Virus record (IMG/VR): IMGVR_UViG_3300036979_000888
Span: 1 to 64,000 of that record
DNA: 64,000 nt
From: a virus
Reading direction: 5' to 3' (one strand)
Made by a program: the position numbers and the translations under genes. Numbering within the stretch: the stretch's first letter is position 1; every line of letters begins with the position of its first letter. Shown here piece after piece: positions 51,475 through 59,062 of this stretch. The notes under the pieces were generated by a model. It had not been told where the DNA came from, ran no database searches, and saw only the letters and a program-made list of their open reading frames with translations.

Positions 51475-52011
51475 ATGGAATTCGCTAAGATGCTCGCCGG
51501 TTTTAACGCTCCCGCAGCTGCACAAACTAAAACGGCTAGCGTGGACAACACGAAACAGCAGATTGCTAGCGCTGTGGAAGCGACTAAGGTTGCTTCGGCA
51601 GCACAATCAACTGATGCTGTGGAGGCTCTTATGAAGACAGCGGCTACGTTGGCTGAAAATGAGAAGACGGCTGAGCTGGTACACGCGCACATGAGCGGTC
51701 GCGCTTTTGCGCAAGGTGCCATGGAAGTGTTTGCGGCTGCTGATGCTGCGGCGCAGAAGGTCGCGACGGAGACGGCTCCCGTAGTCAATCCGTACTACCA
51801 GGCCAAGATGGCTGCCGACCAGGACGCAATGGTCAAGGCCGCTGCCGAGCAGGGTTACCACGACACGATGACCAAAGCTGCCGCTGAGTACAACCAAGGA
51901 TACGAAGCAGCGGTACAGGATGCCGTGAAGGTCGCTGCCAACGAGTTCTACAAGGGTGCGCAAGAGGCCGCGATTCTCATCCAGGCCGCTCGCAGCCAAA
52001 GGAACGGCTGA
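51475..52011 (+). CDS. Probable scaffold or core protein, Ala-rich, 178 aa
   Basis: Almost entirely helical and very rich in Ala, Lys and Glu. It contains KTASVD, KVASAA, KTAATL, KVATET and KVAANE, five copies of the K[TV]A[SAT] motif, and three GY/FY repeats (EQGYHDTMTKAA, YNQGYEAAVQDAV, EFYKGAQEAAI). Position between the protease and the capsid gene, and the composition, are typical of scaffolding or core proteins that are cut up during head maturation. The repeated tetrapeptide is an obvious candidate for the cleavage site. GAAAGAGG lies upstream. Confidence 0.75.
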   Translation: MEFAKMLAGFNAPAAAQTKTASVDNTKQQIASAVEATKVASAAQSTDAVEALMKTAATLAENEKTAELVHAHMSGRAFAQGAMEVFAAADAAAQKVATETAPVVNPYYQAKMAADQDAMVKAAAEQGYHDTMTKAAAEYNQGYEAAVQDAVKVAANEFYKGAQEAAILIQAARSQRNG

Positions 52012-52018
52012 GTGAAAC

Positions 52019-52234
52019 ATGGCTAGACCTCTTCCGAGTGTGGATGCTGTTGTTGCCCGCGTCAAAGCGCTGGCACAGGAAGAAGCGGTGAAGACCGCCT
52101 CTGCCGCGGCGCCGATGCTTACTGACGATGTGGCTCAAAGCCTGCAGAAGTTGGCGAGCGACCTTCGGGCAGAGGCTTCGGTACGCGTGTCTGTTCAGGA
52201 CGTTCTGAACTTTGCACAGGCGGTGCACCGATGA
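52019..52234 (+). CDS. Small Ala-rich protein, 71 aa, probable core peptide
   Basis: A short helical protein with EAVKTASAAAP and LQKLASDLR. It lies between the scaffold-like gene and two similar short genes, and its stop overlaps the next ATG (ATGA). The family is unknown. The whole run 51475-52724 looks like a set of small core proteins sharing a processing motif. Confidence 0.65.
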   Translation: MARPLPSVDAVVARVKALAQEEAVKTASAAAPMLTDDVAQSLQKLASDLRAEASVRVSVQDVLNFAQAVHR

Positions 52235-52389
52235 CATCTCCCGTGTCAGCTCAACTCCGTACCTTGGCGCAAGAACTCCGTAAGGAAGCGTCAGTCCGTG
52301 AAGAGACCAAGCTACTCAAAGTGGCGCAGGTTCTCTCCGCGGCTCGAGCCTTGGACGAATTTCGTGCGCTTCTAAATGGAAGGCAGTAA
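52231..52389 (+). CDS. Small helical protein, 52 aa
   Basis: Starts at the ATGA overlap with the preceding gene and ends 2 bases before the next ATG. The product is helical with LRTLAQELRKEASVREE and LLKVAQVLSAARALDEF. The segment LASDLRAEASVRVSVQDVLNFA near the end of the preceding protein is similar in pattern, so the two may be related. Translation is supported by the exact stop/start couplings on both sides. Confidence 0.62.
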   Translation: MTSPVSAQLRTLAQELRKEASVREETKLLKVAQVLSAARALDEFRALLNGRQ

Positions 52390-52391
52390 AA

Positions 52392-52724
52392 ATGCTGGAC
52401 CTAGTGAAAGTAGCTGAAGTCCTCGAAGCTGCCGCCAGTTATATCGAGGCAACCGAGACCAAGCAAGCCGAAGCCGTCAACGCGGTTCGGGGTGCTGAGG
52501 CCTCAAAATTGGCCAGCCGTATTCGAGATGCCGTCGGAGAAAATATCTCCGCGGACCTTCTCGGAAAGCTGGCTGCGACTAACCCAGAAGTGACCGAGCT
52601 CCTCGCGCGCCTCGCCGGGGGAGACCGCGTCGATTCCCTGGGCGGTCCTGACACAACGAAAACAGCTTCCACCTCTTCGCTGCCCGAGGGTGAGGCTGCT
52701 TTTGTAAACTTCCTTCTGAGCTGA
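52392..52724 (+). CDS. Small Ala-rich protein, 110 aa, probable core peptide
   Basis: A helical protein with LVKVAEVLEAAASYIEA, ASKLASRIRD and TKTASTSS. KVAEVLEAA near its start resembles KVAQVLSAA of the previous 52-residue protein, suggesting duplication. The C-terminal 15 residues are hydrophobic and end in FVNFLLS. It lies directly before the decoration and capsid genes, as core or scaffold genes do. Confidence 0.65.
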   Translation: MLDLVKVAEVLEAAASYIEATETKQAEAVNAVRGAEASKLASRIRDAVGENISADLLGKLAATNPEVTELLARLAGGDRVDSLGGPDTTKTASTSSLPEGEAAFVNFLLS

Positions 52725-52750
52725 AGGACTTGAAAAGGATGAGGTAACCC

Positions 52751-53266
52751 ATGTCGATTCTCACGAGCAATTTCGACATCATCACCCATGATCCCCCCGA
52801 GAGTGCGAAGGCGGGTCTTGCGATGGTGTTGAGCGTCTACGGTGCTCCGGCCCCTGGGGCTGGCGGTACTCCAACCGCGGGTTCAATCCCGGCCGGTTCC
52901 ATCATTGTGATGAATGGCAACGGTCTGGCCATTCTCGCCGACAACGACGATGCGACGACACATGCTCCCAAGCTGTTCTTCGTCACCATCGACGGCGACC
53001 AGGATTACGATGGTTCGTTCGTGCACAAGATTACTTGTGTGCAGGGCGGCATCGAGATTCTGACCCCGCAGTATCTCACGGCGAGCTACGCTCCCGGCGC
53101 CATGCTCACGTGTGGCCAGGCGAGCGCGACGGCCTGCGTTGGCAAGTTCCGCGCTGCCGCCACTGGCGAACAAATCTACGGTGTAGTTGGCCCGCTGGGT
53201 CTCAATGCGACCACGCTGGTTCTGGACGTCATCATTCCGCAGGGCATTTGCCCGGCGTCGGCATAA
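52751..53266 (+). CDS. Probable capsid decoration protein, 171 aa
   Basis: A beta-rich protein with Gly/Pro-rich N-terminal part and no enzyme motifs: SIPAGSIIVMNGNGLAIL, LFFVTIDGDQDYDGSF and a C-terminal VLDVIIPQGI. Small beta proteins immediately before the major capsid gene are often head decoration or stabilising proteins. GATGAGG upstream supports the start. The gene has strongly G/C-biased third codon positions like the capsid gene, suggesting high expression. The role is inferred from context. Confidence 0.65.
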   Translation: MSILTSNFDIITHDPPESAKAGLAMVLSVYGAPAPGAGGTPTAGSIPAGSIIVMNGNGLAILADNDDATTHAPKLFFVTIDGDQDYDGSFVHKITCVQGGIEILTPQYLTASYAPGAMLTCGQASATACVGKFRAAATGEQIYGVVGPLGLNATTLVLDVIIPQGICPASA

Positions 53267-53278
53267 GGGAGGTTTCTG

Positions 53279-54199
53279 ATGTCGTACAATGTTGAAACCT
53301 CTACTCATTCCGCGCAGTTCCTGAACAAGTCGTTCCTCTCCAAGGTTGAGGGCGGCCATGTGAAGGAAGCGGTCGAAGCCAGCTCGCTGTTCATTCGTGA
53401 GCGTCTTCGTCAGGCGGCAGCTGTCCGTGAAGTCATCGTCCCCCAAGGCGTGACCGAAGAGGACATCGACCGTGACGAGAGCACCGACCAGCCGAAGATC
53501 ATCATCGACAAGGAGCCGAACTCAACGGCTTCTTTCGTGCAGTTCCAAGGCACCGGTCGCCGCACGTGGTTCAAGGGTCCCCGTTACTCCGTCCGCTTTG
53601 GTAAGGTCGAGTCACAGCGATTCACCAAGACCAAGGCGGAGCTCATGACCTACCGCTCCGACATTCGCAAGATTCTGTCGGACAACTCGGTCATGGATAT
53701 GGCGGACGAAGAGGATCGCAAGTTCTACGAGCTCGTCGCCGCGATCATCGCTGCGAACCCGAGCGTGCAGCGCACCACGGGCGCTTTCCAGAGCGGCACG
53801 TTCAAGGTTGCTTGCCAGGCGATGCTGACCGGTACGCGCAAGCGTCCTATCGGCAAGCTCCTGCTGAGCAAAGAGCGCTACATGGACGCGCTCGACCTGC
53901 CGGCGACCTCCGTCGGTGACGAGATTGCCAAGCGTCATTTTGACGAGGGCATCGAGTCCTCGCAGAAGCTCTGGGGTCTCCCCGTTGTGACGCACGTCAA
54001 GTCGGATATCTATCCGACCGACAAGGGTTGGATTTTCTCTCCAACCACGCCGAACAACTTCCTGGGTAACTTCTTCACCCTGCAAGATGCCACTCTGTTC
54101 ATCAAGCAGGAAGCAGACGTCATCTCCTTCTGGACCTACGAGTACGTTGGCCTCGGAATCGCCAACACTCTGTCCATGCAGGAAATCGTTTTCAGCTGA
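53279..54199 (+). CDS. Probable major capsid protein
   Basis: A 306-residue protein following the protease, scaffold-like and decoration genes, where the major capsid gene is normally found. The N-terminal 70 residues are helical and charged, then a mixed beta region follows with FKGPRYSVRFGKVESQRFTK, compatible with an HK97-type E-loop and spine helix. The C-terminal part (TPNNFLGNFFTLQDATLFIK, SFWTYEYVGLGIANTLSM) looks like the P-domain and A-domain of phage capsid proteins. GGGAGG precedes the ATG. Codon use is strongly biased, as expected for the most abundant protein. I infer the family from position and pattern rather than a diagnostic motif. Confidence 0.75.
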   Translation: MSYNVETSTHSAQFLNKSFLSKVEGGHVKEAVEASSLFIRERLRQAAAVREVIVPQGVTEEDIDRDESTDQPKIIIDKEPNSTASFVQFQGTGRRTWFKGPRYSVRFGKVESQRFTKTKAELMTYRSDIRKILSDNSVMDMADEEDRKFYELVAAIIAANPSVQRTTGAFQSGTFKVACQAMLTGTRKRPIGKLLLSKERYMDALDLPATSVGDEIAKRHFDEGIESSQKLWGLPVVTHVKSDIYPTDKGWIFSPTTPNNFLGNFFTLQDATLFIKQEADVISFWTYEYVGLGIANTLSMQEIVFS

Positions 54200-54220
54200 T
54201 AAGAAGGTAGGCGAACTGCC

Positions 54221-54754
54221 ATGAAACTCTGCCGGGTAAAGAACGTCACCGAGAGTAGGTTAGTCATCCTTGCCGTTCGCGACAGGGATGGTCAGCCCAT
54301 TTCTTTTGAGCCAGGTGAATGTAAGCAAATGCTGTCTACCACGGTCAACCATCCCGCCGTGTCCGTGCACATCGGACGGGGACTGCAGCTCGTGGAAGGG
54401 CAAGTATCTGTTGAAGAAGTGCCGAAGCAAAAGGTGCTGGAAGTTGCTATTTCACCAGCCCCGCCGCCTGCACCGAAGGTGGAAGCGCCGGTCGTCGCGC
54501 CGGTTGTGGAAACCCCAGTGATTCAGGAAGCACCGGCTACACCTGTAGGCGCATATGCAAACGCCCCTGGAGTTACAGAAGAAGACATTTGGGCTATCAC
54601 GGAGATGTACCCGACTATCGCGGACTTGGCAAAAGCTGATAAGGACGCTCTCGTGAGACTCGGCTTCACAAAATATGGTGCTAAACGGCTCATCGCGTGG
54701 GCAGCCGTAAAGCTGGGAAGCACCGAAAAATCTGAGTCGAATCTCGACGAGTAG
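54221..54754 (+). CDS. Hypothetical two-domain protein after capsid, 177 aa
   Basis: An N-terminal beta domain (about 70 residues) is joined by a Pro/Val/Ala-rich linker (residues 75-115, PPPAPKVEAPVVAPVVETP) to a C-terminal helical domain. That domain, with TEEDIWAITEMYPTIADL and LVRLGFTKYGAKRLI, is shaped like a helix-hairpin-helix or SAP-type fold. The linker suggests a tethered DNA- or protein-binding domain. AGAAGG lies upstream. It may be a head-surface or head-completion protein; unproven. Confidence 0.65.
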   Translation: MKLCRVKNVTESRLVILAVRDRDGQPISFEPGECKQMLSTTVNHPAVSVHIGRGLQLVEGQVSVEEVPKQKVLEVAISPAPPPAPKVEAPVVAPVVETPVIQEAPATPVGAYANAPGVTEEDIWAITEMYPTIADLAKADKDALVRLGFTKYGAKRLIAWAAVKLGSTEKSESNLDE

Positions 54755-54776
54755 TTCTCCCTCTCCCGGACCTACT

Positions 54777-54795
54777 TCTCACCTACAATTTAAGC
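54777..54795 (+). promoter_or_regulatory. Candidate phage promoter box, start-proximal
   Basis: TCTCACCTACAATTTAAGC ends at the ATG of the gene at 54796, which has no ribosome site. It matches TTTCACCTATAATTGAAG at 13774 closely, and AAGCATG matches GAGCATG at the two other start-proximal copies. Initiation here would make a leaderless transcript. Confidence 0.42.
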
Positions 54796-55164
54796 ATGAC
54801 GGTTGTAGTAAATCACGACTACCCACAGCTCCATGCGTTGCAAGTGCTGCAGGAAGATGGGACTCCCATCGAGGGCGCACGTATTCGTATATATGACGCG
54901 AATCGTTATTACGTTCAAGATCTCGCTAATTGGGTAACGCAACAGCCTGTTCTTTTTGAAAGTACTTGGGACAGCTCCATGGTTCTATTCGGAGAACCTG
55001 AGGCTTTTAACGTTTTACTCCAGACCAGTTGGATGGGAGATATTTATACTGATGCAAACGGTGAGTGGACTTCCGACATGTTATTACCTGAAGCCCACAC
55101 ATGGCTGTTGTACATCGAGTATGACCCAGATTTTGAGTCGCGTATCGTGGAAGTAACGACATGA
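54796..55164 (+). CDS. Beta-sandwich protein, 122 aa, Ig-like or carboxypeptidase-regulatory-like
   Basis: HALQVLQEDGTPIEGARIRIYDANRYYV, followed later by DANGEWTSDMLLPEAHTWLLYIEYDPDFE, matches the pattern of carboxypeptidase-regulatory or Ig-like domains (a V-x-D-x-x-G-x-P-[IL]-x-G-A-x-[VI] strand, then D-x-N-G-x-[WY]). Such domains decorate phage heads and tails and bind surfaces. The gene lies at the head-to-connector boundary, starts a transcription unit by a promoter box, and overlaps the next gene by ATGA. Confidence 0.7.
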   Translation: MTVVVNHDYPQLHALQVLQEDGTPIEGARIRIYDANRYYVQDLANWVTQQPVLFESTWDSSMVLFGEPEAFNVLLQTSWMGDIYTDANGEWTSDMLLPEAHTWLLYIEYDPDFESRIVEVTT

Positions 55165-55910
55165 CTACAGGACGAAAAACGATACCACCGATTCCTCCAA
55201 GCCCCGAGGCTAAAAAGCACGCTCGGTCTAATCTGCCTTGGAGTGAGCAAAATGACGGTGGAAAGTTTGCAACGCCCCATGAACTCAAAATGGCCCGGAC
55301 AGCTCCGTATCAGCGGGCACAAACAGCCCCTCGCGTAGGTGATGATATCTCGAGCGTTTTTATGCCCGTGGAAGACCTGTACTGGATAAAAGATTCTTTA
55401 CACAACTTACGAAAAGAAAAAGCAGACCGAGTCCTCTTGCTTGCTAGCTTGAAAACAATTGAGGAGCAGCTAGATATGTTCGAGACACGCTTGGACAAAG
55501 CTACTCATTGCCACCGAGAATCTGACTTCGAGGAGTTAAAAGAAGCCGTGAATTCCTGGCGCTCCTTTTTTAGAAACACAGTCGCGGTAGGTTTTCTCGG
55601 AGCGTTGATAGTAATCGGAGGATGGCTCTGGCAGTACTACTCACTGGTTGACCAAGTTTCTAAAACAAGTGAAGATGTAACTCAGACTTCTCATAACGTA
55701 TCTACGCTGCAGAATGATTACGTTAAATACAAACAAGACCAGTTCGCTGAGAGAGTAAAATACTCGGCTGAAAATGATGCTAGGTTTATGCAATTAGAAT
55801 ATAAACTGTTGGCCGCAATATCGAAACTTTCGCAAGGGCAGAAAATAGACACACCCATAGCGCCTGTGATGGAGCCCACGACAGCGCCTCCGAATAGGAA
55901 AGACAGATGA
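55161..55910 (+). CDS. Membrane-anchored coiled-coil protein, 249 aa
   Basis: A Pro-rich N-terminus (residues 8-14) and basic segment are followed by a coiled coil (70-130), one transmembrane helix at 141-158 (VAVGFLGALIVIGGWLWQ) and a second coiled coil to about 235. The tail is Pro/Thr-rich. It overlaps its neighbours by 4 bases on both sides. A single-pass membrane protein among head genes might be spanin-like, an inhibitor of superinfection, or a virion protein ejected into the envelope. No family is recognised. Confidence 0.65.
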   Translation: MTTGRKTIPPIPPSPEAKKHARSNLPWSEQNDGGKFATPHELKMARTAPYQRAQTAPRVGDDISSVFMPVEDLYWIKDSLHNLRKEKADRVLLLASLKTIEEQLDMFETRLDKATHCHRESDFEELKEAVNSWRSFFRNTVAVGFLGALIVIGGWLWQYYSLVDQVSKTSEDVTQTSHNVSTLQNDYVKYKQDQFAERVKYSAENDARFMQLEYKLLAAISKLSQGQKIDTPIAPVMEPTTAPPNRKDR

Positions 55911-56380
55911 GCAACTACACGTATCCCATTATTACAGGTCAGACTGTCGTAGGAGTTCGCCAGACTATCGTAGGTGGTCCTTTTACAGGTGTCGCTCCTA
56001 CATTTCCTCTCGTACCTGGCCCAGGGTCTGGAGTCGCCTATCCCGCTAAATACGCGGGTGGGATGTACACATACGGAGACCCGGATGACCTTACCGTTAT
56101 TACGCTAGATGCCGGAGGGCTACTCGATTTGGGTGACGGTCAGACGCTAGCATTGCGTTGTATTCGTGCCTTTTGCGGGGTAGGTGCAACCTACAGTCTC
56201 TTCTTTCAGAAGCGCGGTGGAACAGAAATAACTACGGTTTTAACCGCGGCAGACGCCAACAACACTAATCGGGATTTCGATGGTACCGGGCTTATTGTTC
56301 TCCCCGCACAAACCGTAAAAATTACGTCGACGGTAGAGGGAACTATAGACCTGTATTTCAACCGTTACCAGAATCCTTGA
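55907..56380 (+). CDS. Beta-rich virion protein, tandem paralogue 1
   Basis: A 157-residue beta protein. It shares with the next gene YPxxxGxTVVGVRQT, a YPAKYAGGxYTYxDP block, LRCIRAFCG, and FDGTGxIVLPxQxVKIT up to a C-terminal YFxRYxxP. The match runs end to end, so the two arose by tandem duplication. It starts at an ATGA overlap. Repeated small beta proteins in this position are often head fibre or decoration proteins. Confidence 0.75.
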   Translation: MSNYTYPIITGQTVVGVRQTIVGGPFTGVAPTFPLVPGPGSGVAYPAKYAGGMYTYGDPDDLTVITLDAGGLLDLGDGQTLALRCIRAFCGVGATYSLFFQKRGGTEITTVLTAADANNTNRDFDGTGLIVLPAQTVKITSTVEGTIDLYFNRYQNP

Positions 56381-56395
56381 AAGGGACAGAGAAAA

Positions 56396-56851
56396 ATGAG
56401 TAACTATATTTATCCCGTTGTTCCGGGTAAAACTGTTGTTGGCGTGCGACAAACAACTAGCGTTGCTATGGCGGGAGTAGCCCCTACAATAGCCGTCGTA
56501 GGTACGGCCTATCCCGCTAAGTACGCAGGGGGTCTTTATACCTACTGCGACCCTGCAAATCATGCCGCGGTTACGTTGAATGCGGGAGGTCTCTTCGACT
56601 TCTCTGATAACACTTGCCTATCTCTGCGCTGCATCCGTGCCTTCTGCGGTGGCGGACAGACATACAGTGTTTTTGTGCAAGACCGGGGAGGAGCTTTCGT
56701 AGCGACGATTCTCGCAGGAGAAGGGGCGAATGCCACGAACTACGAGTTCGATGGGACAGGCATCATTGTTCTCCCGGGACAAAATGTGAAAATCACAACC
56801 ACTGCAGCGGGAACTATCGACGCCTACTTTACGCGTTACGAGTATCCCTGA
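56396..56851 (+). CDS. Beta-rich virion protein, tandem paralogue 2
   Basis: A 151-residue paralogue of the preceding protein, with MSNYIYPVVPGKTVVGVRQT at its start and LPGQNVKITTTAAGTIDAYF near its end. It is 6 residues shorter and differs mainly in residues 20-45. The GGGACAGAG ribosome site lies 15 bases after the first copy's stop. Divergence is moderate, so both copies have probably been kept by selection, perhaps for different surface specificities. Confidence 0.75.
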   Translation: MSNYIYPVVPGKTVVGVRQTTSVAMAGVAPTIAVVGTAYPAKYAGGLYTYCDPANHAAVTLNAGGLFDFSDNTCLSLRCIRAFCGGGQTYSVFVQDRGGAFVATILAGEGANATNYEFDGTGIIVLPGQNVKITTTAAGTIDAYFTRYEYP

Positions 56852-56871
56852 GCAGAGGGATGAGGTGAGCC

Positions 56872-57339
56872 ATGCCAGTTGTTCTTCCAGCAGTAGGTGA
56901 CCCGCTAACTTCGGATGATGTCCGTTGGTTTTTACGGGACAAACCCGAGCACAATATTATCCTCCCGGATAACGTTGAGTTCAGCACGGAGGATATCAAC
57001 AGGGCAATTCGATTCACGGTAGCAAAATACAACGTGCTCCCGCCGCAGACTGCCTACACGTATGAGAACATCAACGAGTACGTCCTTATGTGCGGGGTAT
57101 GCGCCATCCTTCTTCGGTCAGAAGGTATTAGGCAAAATCGAAATGAAGTACGGGCGCAAGACGGAAATATCGCACCCGTAAATCTCGATGAGAAGCAGGC
57201 GCAATACGCAGCCTGGGCTGACCGGCTACAGCAGGAATTCGACATGCATTGCCGCCTCTCTAAAACAGAGGCGAATATGGAATCCTGCTACGGTAGCCAA
57301 TCCTCGGGGTATCGCTATCTCGGCCGCTGGACTACCTGA
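56872..57339 (+). CDS. Probable head-tail connector or head completion protein, 155 aa
   Basis: A mostly helical protein with TSDDVRWFLRDKPEHNIILPD, FSTEDINRAIRFTVAKYN and a later DEKQAQYAAWADRLQQEFDMHC. Short helical proteins that carry an acidic first helix and lie between capsid and tail genes are commonly head-tail adaptors. GAGGTGAG precedes the ATG. The identification is by position and fold pattern only. Confidence 0.6.
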   Translation: MPVVLPAVGDPLTSDDVRWFLRDKPEHNIILPDNVEFSTEDINRAIRFTVAKYNVLPPQTAYTYENINEYVLMCGVCAILLRSEGIRQNRNEVRAQDGNIAPVNLDEKQAQYAAWADRLQQEFDMHCRLSKTEANMESCYGSQSSGYRYLGRWTT

Positions 57340-57344
57340 CAGCC

Positions 57345-58223
57345 ATGCCACTTTTTCCCTCATCAGTTATCCAGTCGGTAAGCAATCCGCCGCTTTCAAC
57401 CAGTACGTATATCGAGGTCATGCGCGTCTTTCCGATGTTTCCAAGACGCGTTTTTCTCCAATGGGTATTCCGTAATCCGACTGTAGGAGAGACATACCGT
57501 TTCACCGTAGATCGAGCTGGAAGTGCTGAAGGTCCATGGGAGACGTTAACAGTTCCACCTATCTATGATTTTTATTATGTGGACATGGATTTCCCTGCTA
57601 ATCCCATAGCGGGAGAACCCGACCTCATGTCCATGTCTCGCGTGGTGTATTACAGAATCACCGCGACACCTTTTTTGGGTGGGACGAGTATCTCCGTAAT
57701 CAAGAAGATGGAGCCGTGGCTCGACCGCAGGAGAGAGGGCATTCATCGCAAGCTCGTGCGCGACGCGATGATAGCTCTTCAGCGTGTGGTAGGGACCGAA
57801 ATCGCCGCGGTTAAAAAGCTCAAGTGGGGAACGCGTTGTTCCTTGTGCCTCACGAACGCAGGTACATCCGTCGACCCCTATTGCCCCGAGTGCTATGGGA
57901 CTTCGTTTACAGGTGGATATTGGACACCGGTTTACGGATGGGCTCAGATGTTCACAGCTCCTATCTCAGTACAGTCTGCACTCCAGGGAGAGACTGAGAT
58001 TCGACAGACTCGAGTTTTGATGGCGAATGTTCCACAGATGGACAAGGAAGACCTGCTTGTCTTTTTACGGAGCAATAAACGTTTTCGGGTGCTAGAGGTA
58101 ACGCCTACGCAGATTCATAACGTAGATGTGCATCAAGAGTTGGTCGTATCAGAATTATCCCCGAGCAGCGCCGAGTACAATATCAATGTGGACCCGTGGC
58201 GCGCGCCGTGTTGGTGGGTGTAA
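57345..58223 (+). CDS. Probable neck or connector protein with zinc ribbon, 292 aa
   Basis: The N-terminal half is beta-rich. A central segment has KLKWGTRCSLCLTNAGTSVD then YCPECYGTSFTGGY, a zinc-ribbon pair (CSLC, CPEC). The C-terminal part is beta with RVLEVTPTQIHNVDVHQELVVSEL. The zinc ribbon within a short neck-type protein, next to the previous adaptor-like gene and followed by tail genes, suggests a head-tail joining protein. Family not certain. Confidence 0.65.
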   Translation: MPLFPSSVIQSVSNPPLSTSTYIEVMRVFPMFPRRVFLQWVFRNPTVGETYRFTVDRAGSAEGPWETLTVPPIYDFYYVDMDFPANPIAGEPDLMSMSRVVYYRITATPFLGGTSISVIKKMEPWLDRRREGIHRKLVRDAMIALQRVVGTEIAAVKKLKWGTRCSLCLTNAGTSVDPYCPECYGTSFTGGYWTPVYGWAQMFTAPISVQSALQGETEIRQTRVLMANVPQMDKEDLLVFLRSNKRFRVLEVTPTQIHNVDVHQELVVSELSPSSAEYNINVDPWRAPCWWV

Positions 58224-58226
58224 CCG

Positions 58227-59024
58227 ATGACCATTTTTCAGATAGCGCAGACCTACAACGGAAAAGCTCTCCCCCTTGAAATAGGGGAGCATCCAAACGT
58301 AACCGTGGGTTCCCCTTTGGCCGTGATAGGTCTCTTTGTCCTGGCGCTGCAGCACCGCTTCAGCCCAGGAGCTCGAGGGACAGAAGGACTGCTTGGAGAC
58401 TCGCCAGACCTCCGGGACCCTGTCAGTTGGGAAGACACTGTTGACCCCGAACCTCTCCCTTGGATTTGGACTGGAGACCTAAAGCCCGCGGATGAATGCA
58501 CCCCCGGGAACGCTGGAGCTCCTCGCCCTATTTTTGTAGGACCAGCGTTCGACAAAAATAAGGGTATTCGCAATTACCGACCTGCTATTTATGTCGACCG
58601 CGGGAACGTAGTCATTCAAAAAGTCTCCAACAACAATTTTGTGGGACAGCACTCTGCGAGTGGTCTTGAGGCCTTCGGAGCCATCGCTAAAATTCCTATC
58701 CAGATTGACTGCATAGGCGAGGGCTATGGGGACTCGAGCATCATCGCGGATACGGTGTGGTTCTACATTTTGGCGAGCCGTAATATTCTCAGCCGCACTT
58801 TCGGATTCCATCAAATCGTGGAGCCAGTCCTCGGTGCGACCCTTCCAGAAGAAAATGATAAACAAGTTTTTCACACACAGATTTTCTGTGACGTCGAATT
58901 GTTTTTGAGATGGAGCACGCGCCCGATTGCCCCGCTCATAAACGATATCGTATTGCGTGTAGCGAAAGCTGGGTCTGTCGATGAGGTACTCGTGGATATC
59001 GTGCTTCGGGAAAGCCGGAGCTGA
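58227..59024 (+). CDS. Probable tail completion/neck protein, 265 aa
   Basis: A mixed alpha/beta protein (IEGEYGDSS-like segment DCIGEGYGDSSIIADTVWF, FDKNKGIRNYRPAIYVDRGN) with no enzyme motif. It lies immediately before the sheath gene, where the tail terminator or completion protein usually sits. It starts 3 bases after the connector gene's stop. Identification rests on gene order. Confidence 0.55.
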   Translation: MTIFQIAQTYNGKALPLEIGEHPNVTVGSPLAVIGLFVLALQHRFSPGARGTEGLLGDSPDLRDPVSWEDTVDPEPLPWIWTGDLKPADECTPGNAGAPRPIFVGPAFDKNKGIRNYRPAIYVDRGNVVIQKVSNNNFVGQHSASGLEAFGAIAKIPIQIDCIGEGYGDSSIIADTVWFYILASRNILSRTFGFHQIVEPVLGATLPEENDKQVFHTQIFCDVELFLRWSTRPIAPLINDIVLRVAKAGSVDEVLVDIVLRESRS

Positions 59025-59040
59025 ACATATAATTCCGCAG
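59023..59040 (+). promoter_or_regulatory. Candidate promoter box before tail sheath
   Basis: GAACATATAATTCCGCAG straddles the stop of the preceding gene. ATATAATT matches the core of the box at 13774. It would yield a leader of about 25 bases with the AGAGGAGAG ribosome site of the sheath gene. Confidence 0.35.
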
Positions 59041-59062
59041 CAACCAGAGGAGAGAAACACCG

